Shown here piece by piece: positions 52,645 through 61,506 of a DNA stretch of 64,000 nt. The stretch spans positions 79,362-143,361 of the forward strand of contig JAHDDL010000004.1 in assembly GCA_020629415.1 (NCBI GenBank). Direction: 5' to 3'. The notes below the pieces were generated by a model, which saw only the letters and a list, made by a program, of their open reading frames with translations, did no database searches and was not told the origin of the DNA. Every line of letters starts with the position of its first letter. Within the stretch, counting starts at the first letter, position 1. The position numbers and the translations under genes were made by a program. This DNA comes from Maribacter sp. Lineage in GTDB: Bacteria; Bacteroidota; Bacteroidia; Flavobacteriales; Flavobacteriaceae.

Positions 52645-53208
52645 TTATGAGTTTAGATACTTGTTTTCAATGTTCTGTAGGGTTTTGTCAAAAATGCTGA
52701 TATCTCCTAAGCCCTTGGTTACAATTAAGCTTCCTTGTATTTCTATCAATACTTGCAAGGCCTTTTCTTCTGCTGCTACTGGAGTTAATTTTAAGGCAAT
52801 ACCTATTTCTTTAAAGGCAGAAAGGTATGCGGTCATTCCTTGGTTGATCTGCTCTTCAAATAGTTCAATGCCGGCTTGCATAGAAAGTGCACGAAAAATG
52901 CAGATGTTTTTGCCACCATCATATAAAGTTCTAATTGCGGATAAGCCTTCTTTTAATCTAGTAGATGGATCAAGGTTGGTGTCCAATAATGTATTAAAAA
53001 CATTGTCGGTAACCCAATCTTCTAAGTGTTGCAATACAGCATCTGCCATTTCTTGCTTGCCATTAGGAAACCTATGATATAAACTAGCTTTTTTAAGACC
53101 GGTAGCTTCTGATAATTCTTTTAAGCTAGCACCTTCATAGCCTCTTGATCTAAAGACTTTTGTTAACCCTGTTAATATTTCTATGTCCAATACCTTTTGT
53201 GGTCTCAT
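52645..53208 (-). CDS. TetR family transcriptional regulator
   Basis: 187 residues. The N-terminal helix-turn-helix reads FRSRGYEGASLKELSEATGLKKASLYHRFPNGKQEM, classic TetR. The C-terminal ligand domain is helical. It should repress its own gene and the NTF2-like/hydrolase pair: near-identical palindromes lie 26 bp upstream of its start and 14 bp upstream of the next operon. The inducing ligand is unknown but presumably is a substrate of the hydrolase. Confidence 0.92.
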   Translation of the reverse strand: MRPQKVLDIEILTGLTKVFRSRGYEGASLKELSEATGLKKASLYHRFPNGKQEMADAVLQHLEDWVTDNVFNTLLDTNLDPSTRLKEGLSAIRTLYDGGKNICIFRALSMQAGIELFEEQINQGMTAYLSAFKEIGIALKLTPVAAEEKALQVLIEIQGSLIVTKGLGDISIFDKTLQNIENKYLNS

Positions 53209-53212
53209 GGTA

Positions 53213-53220
53213 CAAATGTA
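53213..53220 (-). promoter_or_regulatory. -7 promoter element of tetR
   Basis: Reads TACATTTG on the minus strand and lies 4 bp before the ATG, so the leader is almost absent. The operator at 53235-53252 falls in the -33 region. Confidence 0.5.
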
Positions 53221-53234
53221 ATATTATTTTTTAA

Positions 53235-53252
53235 TTACCGAACGATTGGTAA
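53235..53252. promoter_or_regulatory. TetR-type operator upstream of tetR
   Basis: TTACCGAA-CG-ATTGGTAA, imperfect copy of the site at 52608 (six of eight arm positions symmetric). It overlaps the probable -33 region, consistent with autorepression. Confidence 0.72.
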
Positions 53253-53436
53253 AATATTTAATATAAAATTAAGATTTTTGATTTTCTGTTGAAAACATAG
53301 GATACGAAAAGGAAAGGTGGTATTGTAAATTGGTATGATGGGGTAGTAGTGTTCTGGTGCAATAGCCTTATATCTAGTTTTATAGCCTATTTTTTATAAA
53401 TGTATAATACGGTGTACATACATTTTTCTATGAGTC

Positions 53437-53907
53437 TTAATCTGAAATAATATTAGGTTTATGTTTAATTTCAAAGTTGCAAGAATTGGCAATAAAACAC
53501 ATTTTATTAGCTTCTTCATGTAATTCTTTAGCTTCTTGAATTCTGTTTTTATCCGAAATTCTAACGGTAGGGTTAAGGGTAACTTCTGTAAACCTTCCGC
53601 TACCGTTATTATCTTCCGCCATTATACCCGTAGCATTATCCTCATATGCAGTTACTATAATTTTATGTACGGAACATAAATGTAAGTACCATAGCATATG
53701 ACATGCTGTTATTGAAGACAGAAAAAGATCTTCTGGGTTATATTTTGATTTATCGCCTAAAAATGACGGATCAGAAGACCCATGAATTGTATCATATTTA
53801 CCAATGGATTTAATTTCGTGATTACGGTTGTAAGAAGTATAGTTTAAAGTTCCGTTTCCCTCGTTACCTGTCCACTCAACTTTTATTTCGTATTTGTGAC
53901 TTTTCAT
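53437..53907 (-). CDS. OsmC family protein
   Basis: 156 residues from the ATG at 53907 (a 15-residue extension from 53952 would run into the upstream gene). The segments EVEWTGNEGNGTLNYTSYNRNHEI, FLGDKSKYNPEDLFLSSITACHMLWYLHLC and NKMCFIANSC match the OsmC peroxidase family. The conserved reactive Cys positions are C in ITACH and C in ANSC. The family reduces organic hydroperoxides. Lies 17 bp downstream of the ATP-grasp gene, probably one operon. Confidence 0.88.
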   Translation of the reverse strand: MKSHKYEIKVEWTGNEGNGTLNYTSYNRNHEIKSIGKYDTIHGSSDPSFLGDKSKYNPEDLFLSSITACHMLWYLHLCSVHKIIVTAYEDNATGIMAEDNNGSGRFTEVTLNPTVRISDKNRIQEAKELHEEANKMCFIANSCNFEIKHKPNIISD

Positions 53908-53924
53908 TTTAAAGTGCTTGTTGT

Positions 53925-54989
53925 TTATTTGTCTATGGATACCGAGTTCCATTTTTGGTTCAGGATGTTGCTCAAAAGATCAATATAATTCCACCCTACT
54001 TTTCTTGCAGATAGTAACGATAAACTATCTTGGTCATTTCTGTGGGACCTTGAGGGGCCGGTCATATTCGGTTTCATATTAAGGTCAAATAAATAATATT
54101 TTCCTGTACTGTTAGATCTGCAATCTATTCTAATGGGAGCTTTAATATCTATTATCTCTGCAGATTTAACGCAATGTTTATAAACTTCTAGAATTTCATT
54201 ACTCTGTAACTCTGCATCACTTAGTACTTTACTGTTTTCCATAACAGCAACTGTTCCATTATAAGGGGCAATACCATTATCATGATTATATCTTTCTACA
54301 GCAGGTAAGCACCATGGTCTATCATAAAACAATTCTTTGCCGTTTACCATGTAATTCCCTTTAGGCATTACGGTAATTGTTATTTCCTTTCCAATTAAAA
54401 ATTCTTCAATGTAAACAGCGGTGCCATAGGTATTGTTTGAAAACATAGCATGTAACCTATCTAAAAGATCTTTGTGGTTATTAATTTTCGTTACACCTTG
54501 ACTTCCTCTTCCTCTTATCGGTTTTAATACTAAAGGAAATTTTAAGTCCAATGAAAGGTTATTGTAATCTTCATTGGTAATGAGTTGATTTTTAGGGATA
54601 GGTATATCGTTACTTGCTAAAATATAATTGGTATACATTTTATCATCAAAAGTATCTACTAAGGATGGTGTTTGTCCTACAATAAAGAGGTCTTTGTTAT
54701 AAAATTTTTCAATGTTGTGGAGGTTATAGAGCACCGTATTCAGCCAAAAGATGTTTGCTCCTTTATTCAATGCATTTTTAATACCATCTTCTGTGTCTGG
54801 AAAAACCCAATCCTTGTCAATACTTTCATTTGGATGTTCTACAGGTGTAATTACATGATATTGGTTTTTTAATAATGCAAAAGCTATATCCGCTCCGCTA
54901 TCTGCATAGCCTCCAGGTTTCATTGGTTTTTGAATACCTTCTTTAATAGGCGGTAATTGGGCTTGGTATAATATCGCTATTTTATCCAT
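53925..54989 (-). CDS. ATP-grasp ligase, D-Ala-D-Ala-ligase-like
   Basis: 354 residues. The ATP-grasp core has FPLVLKPIRGRGSQGVTKI (phosphate-binding loop), VYIEEFLIGKEITITVMPKG, RPWCLPAVERYN and the metal-binding RIDCRSNSTGKYYLFDLNMKPNMTGPSR. The N-terminal part has the pre-ATP-grasp fold. It should ligate a carboxylate to an amine; substrate unknown. It is the first gene of a pair with OsmC. Confidence 0.85.
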   Translation of the reverse strand: MDKIAILYQAQLPPIKEGIQKPMKPGGYADSGADIAFALLKNQYHVITPVEHPNESIDKDWVFPDTEDGIKNALNKGANIFWLNTVLYNLHNIEKFYNKDLFIVGQTPSLVDTFDDKMYTNYILASNDIPIPKNQLITNEDYNNLSLDLKFPLVLKPIRGRGSQGVTKINNHKDLLDRLHAMFSNNTYGTAVYIEEFLIGKEITITVMPKGNYMVNGKELFYDRPWCLPAVERYNHDNGIAPYNGTVAVMENSKVLSDAELQSNEILEVYKHCVKSAEIIDIKAPIRIDCRSNSTGKYYLFDLNMKPNMTGPSRSHRNDQDSLSLLSARKVGWNYIDLLSNILNQKWNSVSIDK

Positions 54990-55150
54990 AGTATAAATTT
55001 AACGAAACTATCTATTCAATTTTTTAATTAGTAAGATTTAAAAAATGTATTATAAATTTTTTTAAGTAGAAATATTTAGCGTGTGTTTCTATGGTTTGGT
55101 TTGAAATATTTCTTTTTTAATATCTAAATACTGCTGTTCTCAATCAGATA

Positions 55151-55609
55151 TTAATATACCGATACTTTGGTAATGAGCCCATTTTTGACCTCTATGCCCA
55201 TGGTATCTGTAATGTTTTCGTTTTTGGGTTCTAATGTTAATTCAAAATCTGAGCTTCTGTCATTTCTTGCATAAATTGCAGCGAGGTAAAAATCATTTCT
55301 CCAATTAGAAAATGCTTTAATTGTATTAATTTTTTCTTGTACAATTTCTTCTTCTATTTTGGGTAGAAACTGTTTATCCCAATTTTCTACAAGTTGGCAA
55401 ACAAAGTCTATTTGGTTGCTAAGGGGTGAGGAGCTTTTACCTTTTAAATAAAATTGTGTTTTTATAGTATTGTTGCCTATTATAATGCCGCCGCGCCACG
55501 TATATGTTTTGGTTAAATTATTGCCTCTTATTCTATCACTTTTAATTATGCCTAATTTAGGGTGATTAATAGTTTTCTTTTTGCCCAAAAGCAAGCTGAT
55601 AATGCTCAT
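55151..55609 (-). CDS. Hypothetical protein, unknown family
   Basis: 152 residues, soluble. It begins MSIISLLLGKKKTINHPKLGIIKSDR, with many beta-prone segments (YTWRGGIIIGNNTIKTQFYL, FELTLEPKNENI). No motif recognised. Lies between the ATP-grasp gene and the broken SGNH hydrolase gene on the same strand, which ends 9 bp upstream of its start. Confidence 0.6.
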   Translation of the reverse strand: MSIISLLLGKKKTINHPKLGIIKSDRIRGNNLTKTYTWRGGIIIGNNTIKTQFYLKGKSSSPLSNQIDFVCQLVENWDKQFLPKIEEEIVQEKINTIKAFSNWRNDFYLAAIYARNDRSSDFELTLEPKNENITDTMGIEVKNGLITKVSVY

Positions 55610-55618
55610 TAATTTATT

Positions 55619-56418
55619 TTAAATGGTTGATGGTCCTAAGTCCAAGTTATTTTTAATTTCATCTGATACCGTAATAAAGTTAGCTATGTCTTTTGCCCAA
55701 ATCTGATACGTTTGCTTTGATGGATCTAGCCATCTATAAAAAAGTCAGAAGGTTGTAACTCCAAATTGAACCTCTGTATATAGTCTTTACTAGATGGTTT
55801 TAAAGCGTAGTAATACACTTTTTCATAATCTTTTACAATTGTATTTAATTCATCACCAAGAATATCAACTAAATTTCCGATGGTAAACTTTATCAGTGAT
55901 GTAAAAGCAGGGAATTCTTTAATAGGCGGCATGTTTGTAAAGACAATAGGAGTACTTTTAAATCTACTTCTAAGACTATCTATTAACTTACGAATATCAT
56001 TGTTCCATTTTTTAGGTGAGTTCAGTTCAAAAGCATCGTTACCACCAAGGCCTATTACTATTAGATCTGTACTTTTTTCTGTAATAAGATTAATAATTTT
56101 GTCATTTATATTTTTAGCGGTATACCCACTTTTGGCATAAACTTTCCAATTTACACTTGTGTCTAGTGCGGTGGCCAGTTTATGGGCTAGAGCCCCGGTA
56201 AATCCCTCTTCGTGGGTTTGGACACCTACACCGGCAATAGTACTTTCACCAATGGTAAGCATTTGTAATATTGTATTGGTAGATACTGTAGAACAGCCTT
56301 CAATACCTGTGGCCTCTGGCAGCCTAGGAACTGATTTTTTGATTCTTTTGCCTTGAAAGTACATAATTGGTAAAAGAGGAATAGTTAAGATGTATCCCAA
56401 AGAGTACTTTAAATTCAT
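55619..56418 (-). pseudogene. SGNH/GDSL hydrolase with 3' frameshift and altered catalytic motif
   Basis: The first 230 codons encode an intact front half: membrane anchor (about 5-20), GES in LTIGESTIAGVGVQ (S59 nucleophile) and the block III motif GLGGNDAF. The frame stops at a TAG (55728-55726) right after DFFIDG. Reading one base on, LDPSKQTYQIWAKDIANFI continues to TAA at 55619-55621, which is clearly the family C-terminus. So one base was lost. In addition the normal D-x-x-H-P-S reads D-(shift)-LDPS: His is now Asp. Both changes argue for a decayed gene rather than a single sequencing error. Confidence 0.75.
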
Positions 56419-56689
56419 TTTAAATGTGTTAAATGCCTATAGTTAATATTGAATTTCTAAAAATTCTAAAGATGAAAATAGTATAATTAAATTGGTTAAA
56501 AATGTAATGGGAGAGGGGGTGTATTTTAGCAAAATCTAAAGTTGCCCTCATAAATAAGATATCATTACGTCAGTAATATATTTTGCTTTAAAAAACACTG
56601 ATCAAAGAAATAAACTTAAAGCATCTAATTTAGAAACTTTAAGTCTATTTGTTATACCGCTAAACTAATATGGAAGATTTTACTTTCAC

Positions 56690-57064
56690 TTATTTTCTTG
56701 AGTGAAGACCAATTGTGTTTCCTTCACTATCTAAAAATATTGATATAAAGCCGAATTCACCTATTGGTGTTTTTGATTTTAGTATTTTTCCACCTGTATT
56801 TTCGATTCTCATTTCTTCCGTGGTACAATCTACAGAGGCAAAATAAACAACGGTGTTGTTGTCATTTGCAACATAGTTTTCCTTTTCTACCAAAGCCCCG
56901 GTTGCATTTGCGCCATCATTTTCAAATGGGAATGTGGCTTGTTTTCCCCATTCAATAGGTAAGTTGGTCAATGTTACGGCAAAAACAGTTTCATAAAATT
57001 TTTTAGCTCTTTCTAAGTTGGCTACTTTAATATCAAACCAACAAACAGGATTTACAGTTTTCAT
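56690..57064 (-). CDS. VOC family protein
   Basis: 124 residues from the ATG at 57064 (a 23-residue extension to 57133 is unlikely). MKTVNPVCWFDIKVANLERAKKFYETVF is the typical glyoxalase/bleomycin-resistance start; VVYFASVDCTTEEMRIENTGGKILKSKTPIGEFGFISIFLDSEGN completes the fold. Metal ligands are not all evident. 71 bp downstream of the AraC gene, likely one operon. Substrate unknown. Confidence 0.87.
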   Translation of the reverse strand: MKTVNPVCWFDIKVANLERAKKFYETVFAVTLTNLPIEWGKQATFPFENDGANATGALVEKENYVANDNNTVVYFASVDCTTEEMRIENTGGKILKSKTPIGEFGFISIFLDSEGNTIGLHSRK

Positions 57065-57135
57065 TTTAATTGTTTTAAAGTTCCCTACAAATTTGCGAAT
57101 GCAGGGAGACTTAAAATTGTAAAAATGGGACAATG

Positions 57136-57951
57136 CTATTTTTTAGCATCAAAAATCAAAGACATTTTTAATTCTTCTCCGTAAAATTCTTTAGGTGTAA
57201 TCCCTGTAAACTCTTTAAAATCCTTAATAAAATGAGATTGGTCAAAGTACTCATTCTCATAGGTCAAATCTATTAAATTTGAATTCTCGTTTTCTAAAAG
57301 TGACTTTAGAGAGGCTTGTAGTCTAACAATTTTTGAAAGTTGTTTTGGGCTTAACCCTATGTTGGAAGAAAATTTTCTGGCTAAAATTCTACGGCTTAGA
57401 CTAGCTCTATCAGATAGTTCATTGACAGAAAGCTGTCCTTTGTATTTCGTTATTGCTTCAATTGTAGCGTTTACTATACGGTCTTTTACCTCTTTGCTCT
57501 TTAATAATGCAAAAAGAAAAGTTTCGGCTATTTTAATGCGTTCATCAGTGTTATTGGCATTTAAAATATCGTATTCCAATTTTTCACCTTTATCACCGAA
57601 CAATTTTTTTAAGGAAATAGGTTTGTTTTCCATTTCTTTTATTGGAATGTCCGTAAAAGGTGAAAAACCGTTTGAATTAAAACGAATTACAAAAGTACCT
57701 GTTTCTCCTACAGGTTCAACAACATAAGGCTTTGTAAGTTGTCCTATCAAAAAACATCTTGGCTGTAAGAAACTTTTTCCATCCTTTGGATGATGCCAAT
57801 ACAGGTCACCATAATGAAATATTAGTTTCATGGTTCCATCAGGAATTATCGTATTTCTTTTAGGTGTGTTTTCTAATGAACTCTCCAATGTCCAATAGCA
57901 CTTTATAAAGTCGGCCAGAGCGCTGTTTGGCTCATAAATTTTAGTTTTCAC
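57136..57951 (-). CDS. AraC family transcriptional regulator
   Basis: 271 residues. The N-terminal part (1-150, DUF6597-like: YEPNSALADFIKCYWTLESSLEN, GTMKLIFHYGDLYW) senses a ligand; the C-terminal 110 residues hold two helix-turn-helix motifs, ELSDRASLSRRILARKFSSNIGLSPKQLSKIVRLQASL and DLTYENEYFDQSHFIKDFKEFTGITPKEF. It should activate or repress nearby genes, of which the VOC gene directly downstream is the best candidate. Confidence 0.88.
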   Translation of the reverse strand: MKTKIYEPNSALADFIKCYWTLESSLENTPKRNTIIPDGTMKLIFHYGDLYWHHPKDGKSFLQPRCFLIGQLTKPYVVEPVGETGTFVIRFNSNGFSPFTDIPIKEMENKPISLKKLFGDKGEKLEYDILNANNTDERIKIAETFLFALLKSKEVKDRIVNATIEAITKYKGQLSVNELSDRASLSRRILARKFSSNIGLSPKQLSKIVRLQASLKSLLENENSNLIDLTYENEYFDQSHFIKDFKEFTGITPKEFYGEELKMSLIFDAKK

Positions 57952-58201
57952 TTAGTTTCTTTTATGCGGTAGCAGTTTGCTATGGATAAGGCTATTTCTA
58001 TTTTTTATAATGCACAAAAAGATTGCTTGATCTGCGATAGTAAATTGTCTAAAATATAATTAATCACAAACTTTTTTTGTTCTTATTTAAATGTTGAATG
58101 CCAAACCCTAAAGAATTGATAGACACTCTAAATATAACTATACTTGAGGTTAAGAACAAGAGCCTATTTGTGTTGCGACTTTGAGTCTTGAGCTATATTA
58201 C

Positions 58202-58513
58202 TTAATTCTCTAATTCTATATCTGTTTGATAATAAATTCTTGAATTTTCTTCAGTAAGTGAATCAAAAGAATCTTTAGCTTTATAAAGACCGAATACTAT
58301 AGCCAAAACCAATATGGATAAATGAACTAATTTAATTTTTTTATTTTTCTTTCTAAATATAAGAGCTAGATTCCATATGAATATGGCAATCATAATAGCT
58401 AAGGAAATTTTATCTAGGATTGGATTCATTCCAGAAAAGAGCGTGAAATGGAAGGCTATATAGAGTCCTATTAGGATTGATAGAAATGTTGTTACTATAA
58501 TTTTGCCTTTCAT
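58202..58513 (-). CDS. Small membrane protein, unknown
   Basis: 103 residues from the ATG at 58513; a longer frame from 58630 would overlap the VOC gene. Three hydrophobic helices (IIVTTFLSILIGLYIAFHF, ISLAIMIAIFIWNLALIF, LVHLSILVLAIVFGLYKA) separated by a lysine-rich loop. Family not recognised. Follows the VOC gene on the same strand with a 55-bp gap. Confidence 0.55.
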   Translation of the reverse strand: MKGKIIVTTFLSILIGLYIAFHFTLFSGMNPILDKISLAIMIAIFIWNLALIFRKKNKKIKLVHLSILVLAIVFGLYKAKDSFDSLTEENSRIYYQTDIELEN

Positions 58514-58568
58514 TTCAATCAGACGGATTATATTTTTAGAGCTATTGATTATAACGGTTAAGCTTTGA

Positions 58569-58970
58569 TTAGTCCATTTTTTTAATATCAGCAATTTGCT
58601 CTTCAAATTTTTTGCTGTCCTTAAATGCACATAAGTTTCCGTCTGGGTCGTAAAATTTGGCTATTGTTCCCCAAGAATGTTCTTGGTAATCCACTTTTAT
58701 ATCTTTTCTGGTCAATTTTTCTGCAAACATTTTCACATTCGGAACATTCATTCGCAAACAAGTTTTTGTCCTTTCCATTTCCGTTATTTGACCATTATAC
58801 TCATCGTCTAATTCTATCATCAAATATGCGTGTCCAAATTCAAAACAAGTTAAATTTTCGCCCACAAACATTTTCTTGAGACCTAAAATATTTTCATAAA
58901 AATCCACACAATTTTTGTATTCAAGGGTATATAATATTATTCCGGTACGATCAAATTCCATTCGGTGCAA
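58569..58970 (-). CDS. VOC family protein (glyoxalase/bleomycin-resistance type)
   Basis: 133 residues. MEFDRTGIILYTLEYKNCVDFYENILGLKK opens the fold; YLMIELDD, LRMNVPNVKMFAEKL, YQEHSWGTIAKFYDPDGNLCAFKD complete it, with Glu residues in the E-L and the E-near C-terminus positions. A substrate cannot be inferred. Together with the 56690 protein it shows that VOC genes are repeated locally. Confidence 0.88.
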   Translation of the reverse strand: MHRMEFDRTGIILYTLEYKNCVDFYENILGLKKMFVGENLTCFEFGHAYLMIELDDEYNGQITEMERTKTCLRMNVPNVKMFAEKLTRKDIKVDYQEHSWGTIAKFYDPDGNLCAFKDSKKFEEQIADIKKMD

Positions 58971-59384
58971 TAATTTTTAGAGCTTTCCTACAACGTTTCG
59001 GCTCGTATGTTTATTTCTATAGTTGAAGATAAGATATTTAGAATAATCCATTAGCTTAAATAAATGTGTGATTACATGGTTTGGCTAAGTACTGAGTATG
59101 GATGTCAACGCTTAGGTTTAAACACATTCCAATCTAACGGTCTAAAACATTTGCTTTGGCTAATACATCTGTAGAGACAATAGGAGGGACAAAGAGTTCT
59201 AGACTATTTAATATAATATTGTTTCATAGAAATCCAGCCCTTTTCTAATTTTCTTGGAATCTGAATGTGTTTGTATCTGAGAAGAAGTAGGGGACTTTTA
59301 AACATTGGGTAAATAAAAAATCACAGTAATAATAAAATATACTACTGTGATTTTTGAAACAACATTAATTTGTAAAAGCTTGAA
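58971..59384. other. Gene-free accessory stretch with repeat-like sequence and a hairpin
   Basis: No plausible gene. Near the left edge the stretch CTACAACGTTTCGGCTCGTATG (58988) resembles the CCTAACGGTCTTGTATATG found at 59963, both like short interspersed flavobacterial repeats. A hairpin AAAAATCACAGTA / TACTGTGATTTTT at 59316-59355 may terminate transcription from either side. Confidence 0.4.
59316..59355. terminator. Hairpin terminator next to the SnoaL pseudogene
   Basis: AAAAATCACAGTA and TACTGTGATTTTT form a perfect 13-bp stem around a 14-nt loop, 30 bp after the pseudogene. Confidence 0.8.
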
Positions 59385-59690
59385 TTATTGTTCAGGATAA
59401 TTATCTACCTCAAAAAAGCCGGTTATATCTATTAATTTATTGTTTTCAACTAGTAAAAAACTAGACCCACCGTCAATTACTTCTTTGTTTTCATTAAGAG
59501 TGTTTCATTTTACTAGATTTTTGTTGTGATGAGAAATCACATTTGCTTGGGCAAAAGTTATACATGGAGATTGCTTATGAAATTCAGCAATATAGTCAGA
59601 AACCTCATTTAGTCCGCTTAATTCTATTAAAGTGTCTGTGTAACGGAAGTCATCAGCTAAAATTGTTTTTAATAATTCAGCTCTTTTTGA
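59385..59690 (-). pseudogene. Broken SnoaL/NTF2-like gene: N-terminus lost, internal stop
   Basis: On the minus strand one frame reads RAELLKTILADDFRYTDTLIELSGLNEV and SPCITFAQANVISHHNKNLVK, a typical SnoaL-like start; then TGA interrupts the frame, and NTLNENKEVIDGGSSFLL and LIDITGFFEVDNYPEQ follow to TAA at 59385. The TGA replaces an expected Trp codon (VKW). The 5' end is missing: the frame runs into an IS3-type remnant at about 59690. So the gene was truncated by an insertion or deletion and later carried a nonsense mutation. Confidence 0.8.
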
Positions 59691-59938
59691 AGGGCTTTGA
59701 TACGGGAAAGTTCGTCGTCTGTTTGCACGGTTACACGGGTGTTCATTAAATCTTTACGATCATACTTTTTTATCCATACGTTTATAGTACTGGATTGTAT
59801 ACCGTAAGTTAATGCAATTTGTCTTTTGGAATGGTTTCCTTTGGTAAGTTCTGCCAAGACTTTGAGCTTAAAGCTCTCACTATAGCGTTTTACATATCCA
59901 TCATTTTTATACATATACTTGAAGTGTTTTGTATACAT
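59669..59938 (-). pseudogene. IS3-family OrfA remnant, truncated at its 3' end
   Basis: An 89-codon frame (81 if translation starts at the inner ATG at 59914) encoding YVKRYSESFKLKVLAELTKGNHSKRQIALTYGIQSSTINVWIKKYD, a helix-turn-helix transposase OrfA. Family members continue with a leucine-zipper helix (about LQKEL-x-QLK...) and are followed by orfB; here the chain ends as LQKELNY and stop, at the border to the SnoaL pseudogene. The right end of the element is probably TGACCCGTCCTGAAATA on the minus strand, ending at 59954. Only this fragment of the IS remains. Confidence 0.8.
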
Positions 59939-59954
59939 ATTTCAGGACGGGTCA

Positions 59955-60296
59955 ATATGTTGCCTAACGGTCTTGTATATGAAAAGTAGCGGATTTATAA
60001 GCACTAATCTTTCCGAAAGCAATATACTTAATTAAAAGGAAAAACGATTCAGGCTTGTACCTTAGCGCTATTTTTTATATACGGCTTAAGTTTGATTCTC
60101 AGTAAATTGTTGATATAACTAGAAAGAACAAAAGAGAGAATTAAGGTTACTATATACGGTGAAGCTTTAGACTTCGACAACATTGATAATCCTCTCTCTT
60201 TTACTACTTAGATCACGTTCAGTTCTGTGAGACCTTAGATCTCGTTTTCAAGTTGTTGTGAGCAGAAGTAGCCGGTTCTTTCGTAAAACATATCTT
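59955..60296 (+). ncRNA. Non-coding left end of the IS110-family element; candidate bridge RNA region
   Basis: No gene in 342 bp before the IS110 transposase. The part 60130-60202 can fold: a 10-bp stem AAAAGAGAGA / TCTCTCTTTT, a CC bulge, ATTA / TAAT, and an inner hairpin GAAG-CTTTAGA-CTTC. After it come two direct repeats, CTTAGATC-(A/T)-CGTT, at 60207-60219 and 60234-60246. IS110-group elements encode a bridge RNA in the non-coding end upstream of the recombinase. Fold and place fit; the exact RNA bounds and both target loops cannot be set by eye. The start of the region may include flanking DNA. Confidence 0.45.
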
Positions 60297-61265
60297 ATGA
60301 ATAAATATAAAGAAACTTTTGGAGTCGACATCAGTAAAGATGTCTTTGATGTACATGGTAGTAACAAAGGTCACGACCAGTATAAGAACGATGAAACTGG
60401 ATTTAAGAAATTCCTTAAGGAACTGCCCAAATGTTCATTGGTCGTTATGGAAGCAACCGGTTATTATCATTATAGACTTGCCCAGTTTCTTTACAAAAAT
60501 GGAGTAATAGTTTCAGTAGTAAACCCATTATCCGTAAAACGTTTCATTCAAATGAAACTGGCTAAAGTAAAAACGGATAAGAGCGATGCCAAGGCTATAT
60601 GTGAATATGCACTGGTCAACGAGGTACCTATTTACAATGCCTTGACGGATATCCAGAGCGAATGTTTACAGTTGTTCCGGTTATTGGATATCTATTTAAA
60701 ACAACGTACCGCGACCAAGAACAAGATACACGGAGAAGCTGTTCTGGGCATACCTTCAAAGTTTGTTTATCGTTCCTTGATACGTAATAAGAAACTGCTC
60801 AATAAAGAGGTAGCCGCTATCGAATCAAAGATTCTGTCATTGGTAAAAGAGGACCAACAGGAGCAATTGACTTTATTGATGTCAATACCAGGTATAGGTC
60901 AAAAGACTGCATTGTTCCTAATAGTGGTCACCGATGGGTTCAATAAGTTCGAAAATGCGGCACAGCTTTGTAGCTATGTAGGTATAACCCCAACGATACG
61001 GGAATCGGGGAGCAGTGTAAAAGGTCGTGCGCGAATAAGCAAGGTCGGTAATAGAAAACTTCGCAACCTATTGTTTCTATGTTCTTTTAACGCTTGTAAG
61101 CACAATAGGGCATGCAGAGAGGTTTATGAGCGGATCGTGAACAGGGGAAAGAGCAAGAAACTGGCACTGATAGCCGTTGCCAACAAACTTTTAAAGCAGT
61201 CTTTTGCCATTGCAAAATCTGGCAGGCCATATGATGAAACATACGTTTCAATATTGCCTAGATAA
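60297..61265 (+). mobile_element. IS110-family transposase (DEDD recombinase)
   Basis: 322 residues from the ATG at 60297 (an earlier ATG at 60258 adds 13 residues within the non-coding end). N-terminal DEDD domain: FGVDISKDVFDVHG (D11), VVMEATGYYHYR, KVKTDKSDAKAICEYAL (the DKSD motif). C-terminal transposase_20 domain: MSIPGIGQKTALFLIV and the Ser-containing ESGSSVKGRARISKVGNRKLRNLLF, where a Ser nucleophile acts in IS110 enzymes. Full length and unbroken, so the element may still be active. No terminal inverted repeats are evident, as usual for the family. Confidence 0.93.
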
Positions 61266-61506
61266 ATAGAAGCTAGATCGAATAAAAAAAGCTCAAAGAA
61301 TCAAGTTATTGAATCTATGAGCCTGAAATAATATTGTCTCGGATTAAAGAAGAATTTGTTTGTTTTTTATCTCAGTTCTTTGTTACCTGCTGGCTTTTAA
61401 TTTTATGTTTGGGAACTAATCCTATTTACACTTTAAATTTCTTCTTAAGAATGGTTTGTAATAAATCATTTCAAGATTTAAAAATAATATGCTTTATTCT
61501 TGAAAT
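61266..61506. other. Right-hand flank of the IS110 element
   Basis: No gene. The hairpin AGCTCA / TGAGCC-like arms (61290-61324) may belong to the right end of the IS110 element. I could not identify the exact right border. Confidence 0.35.

Noticed and set aside
59543..59749. A plus-strand 68-codon frame over the IS3/SnoaL joint
   Set aside because: No family similarity and opposite to two recognisable minus-strand remnants.
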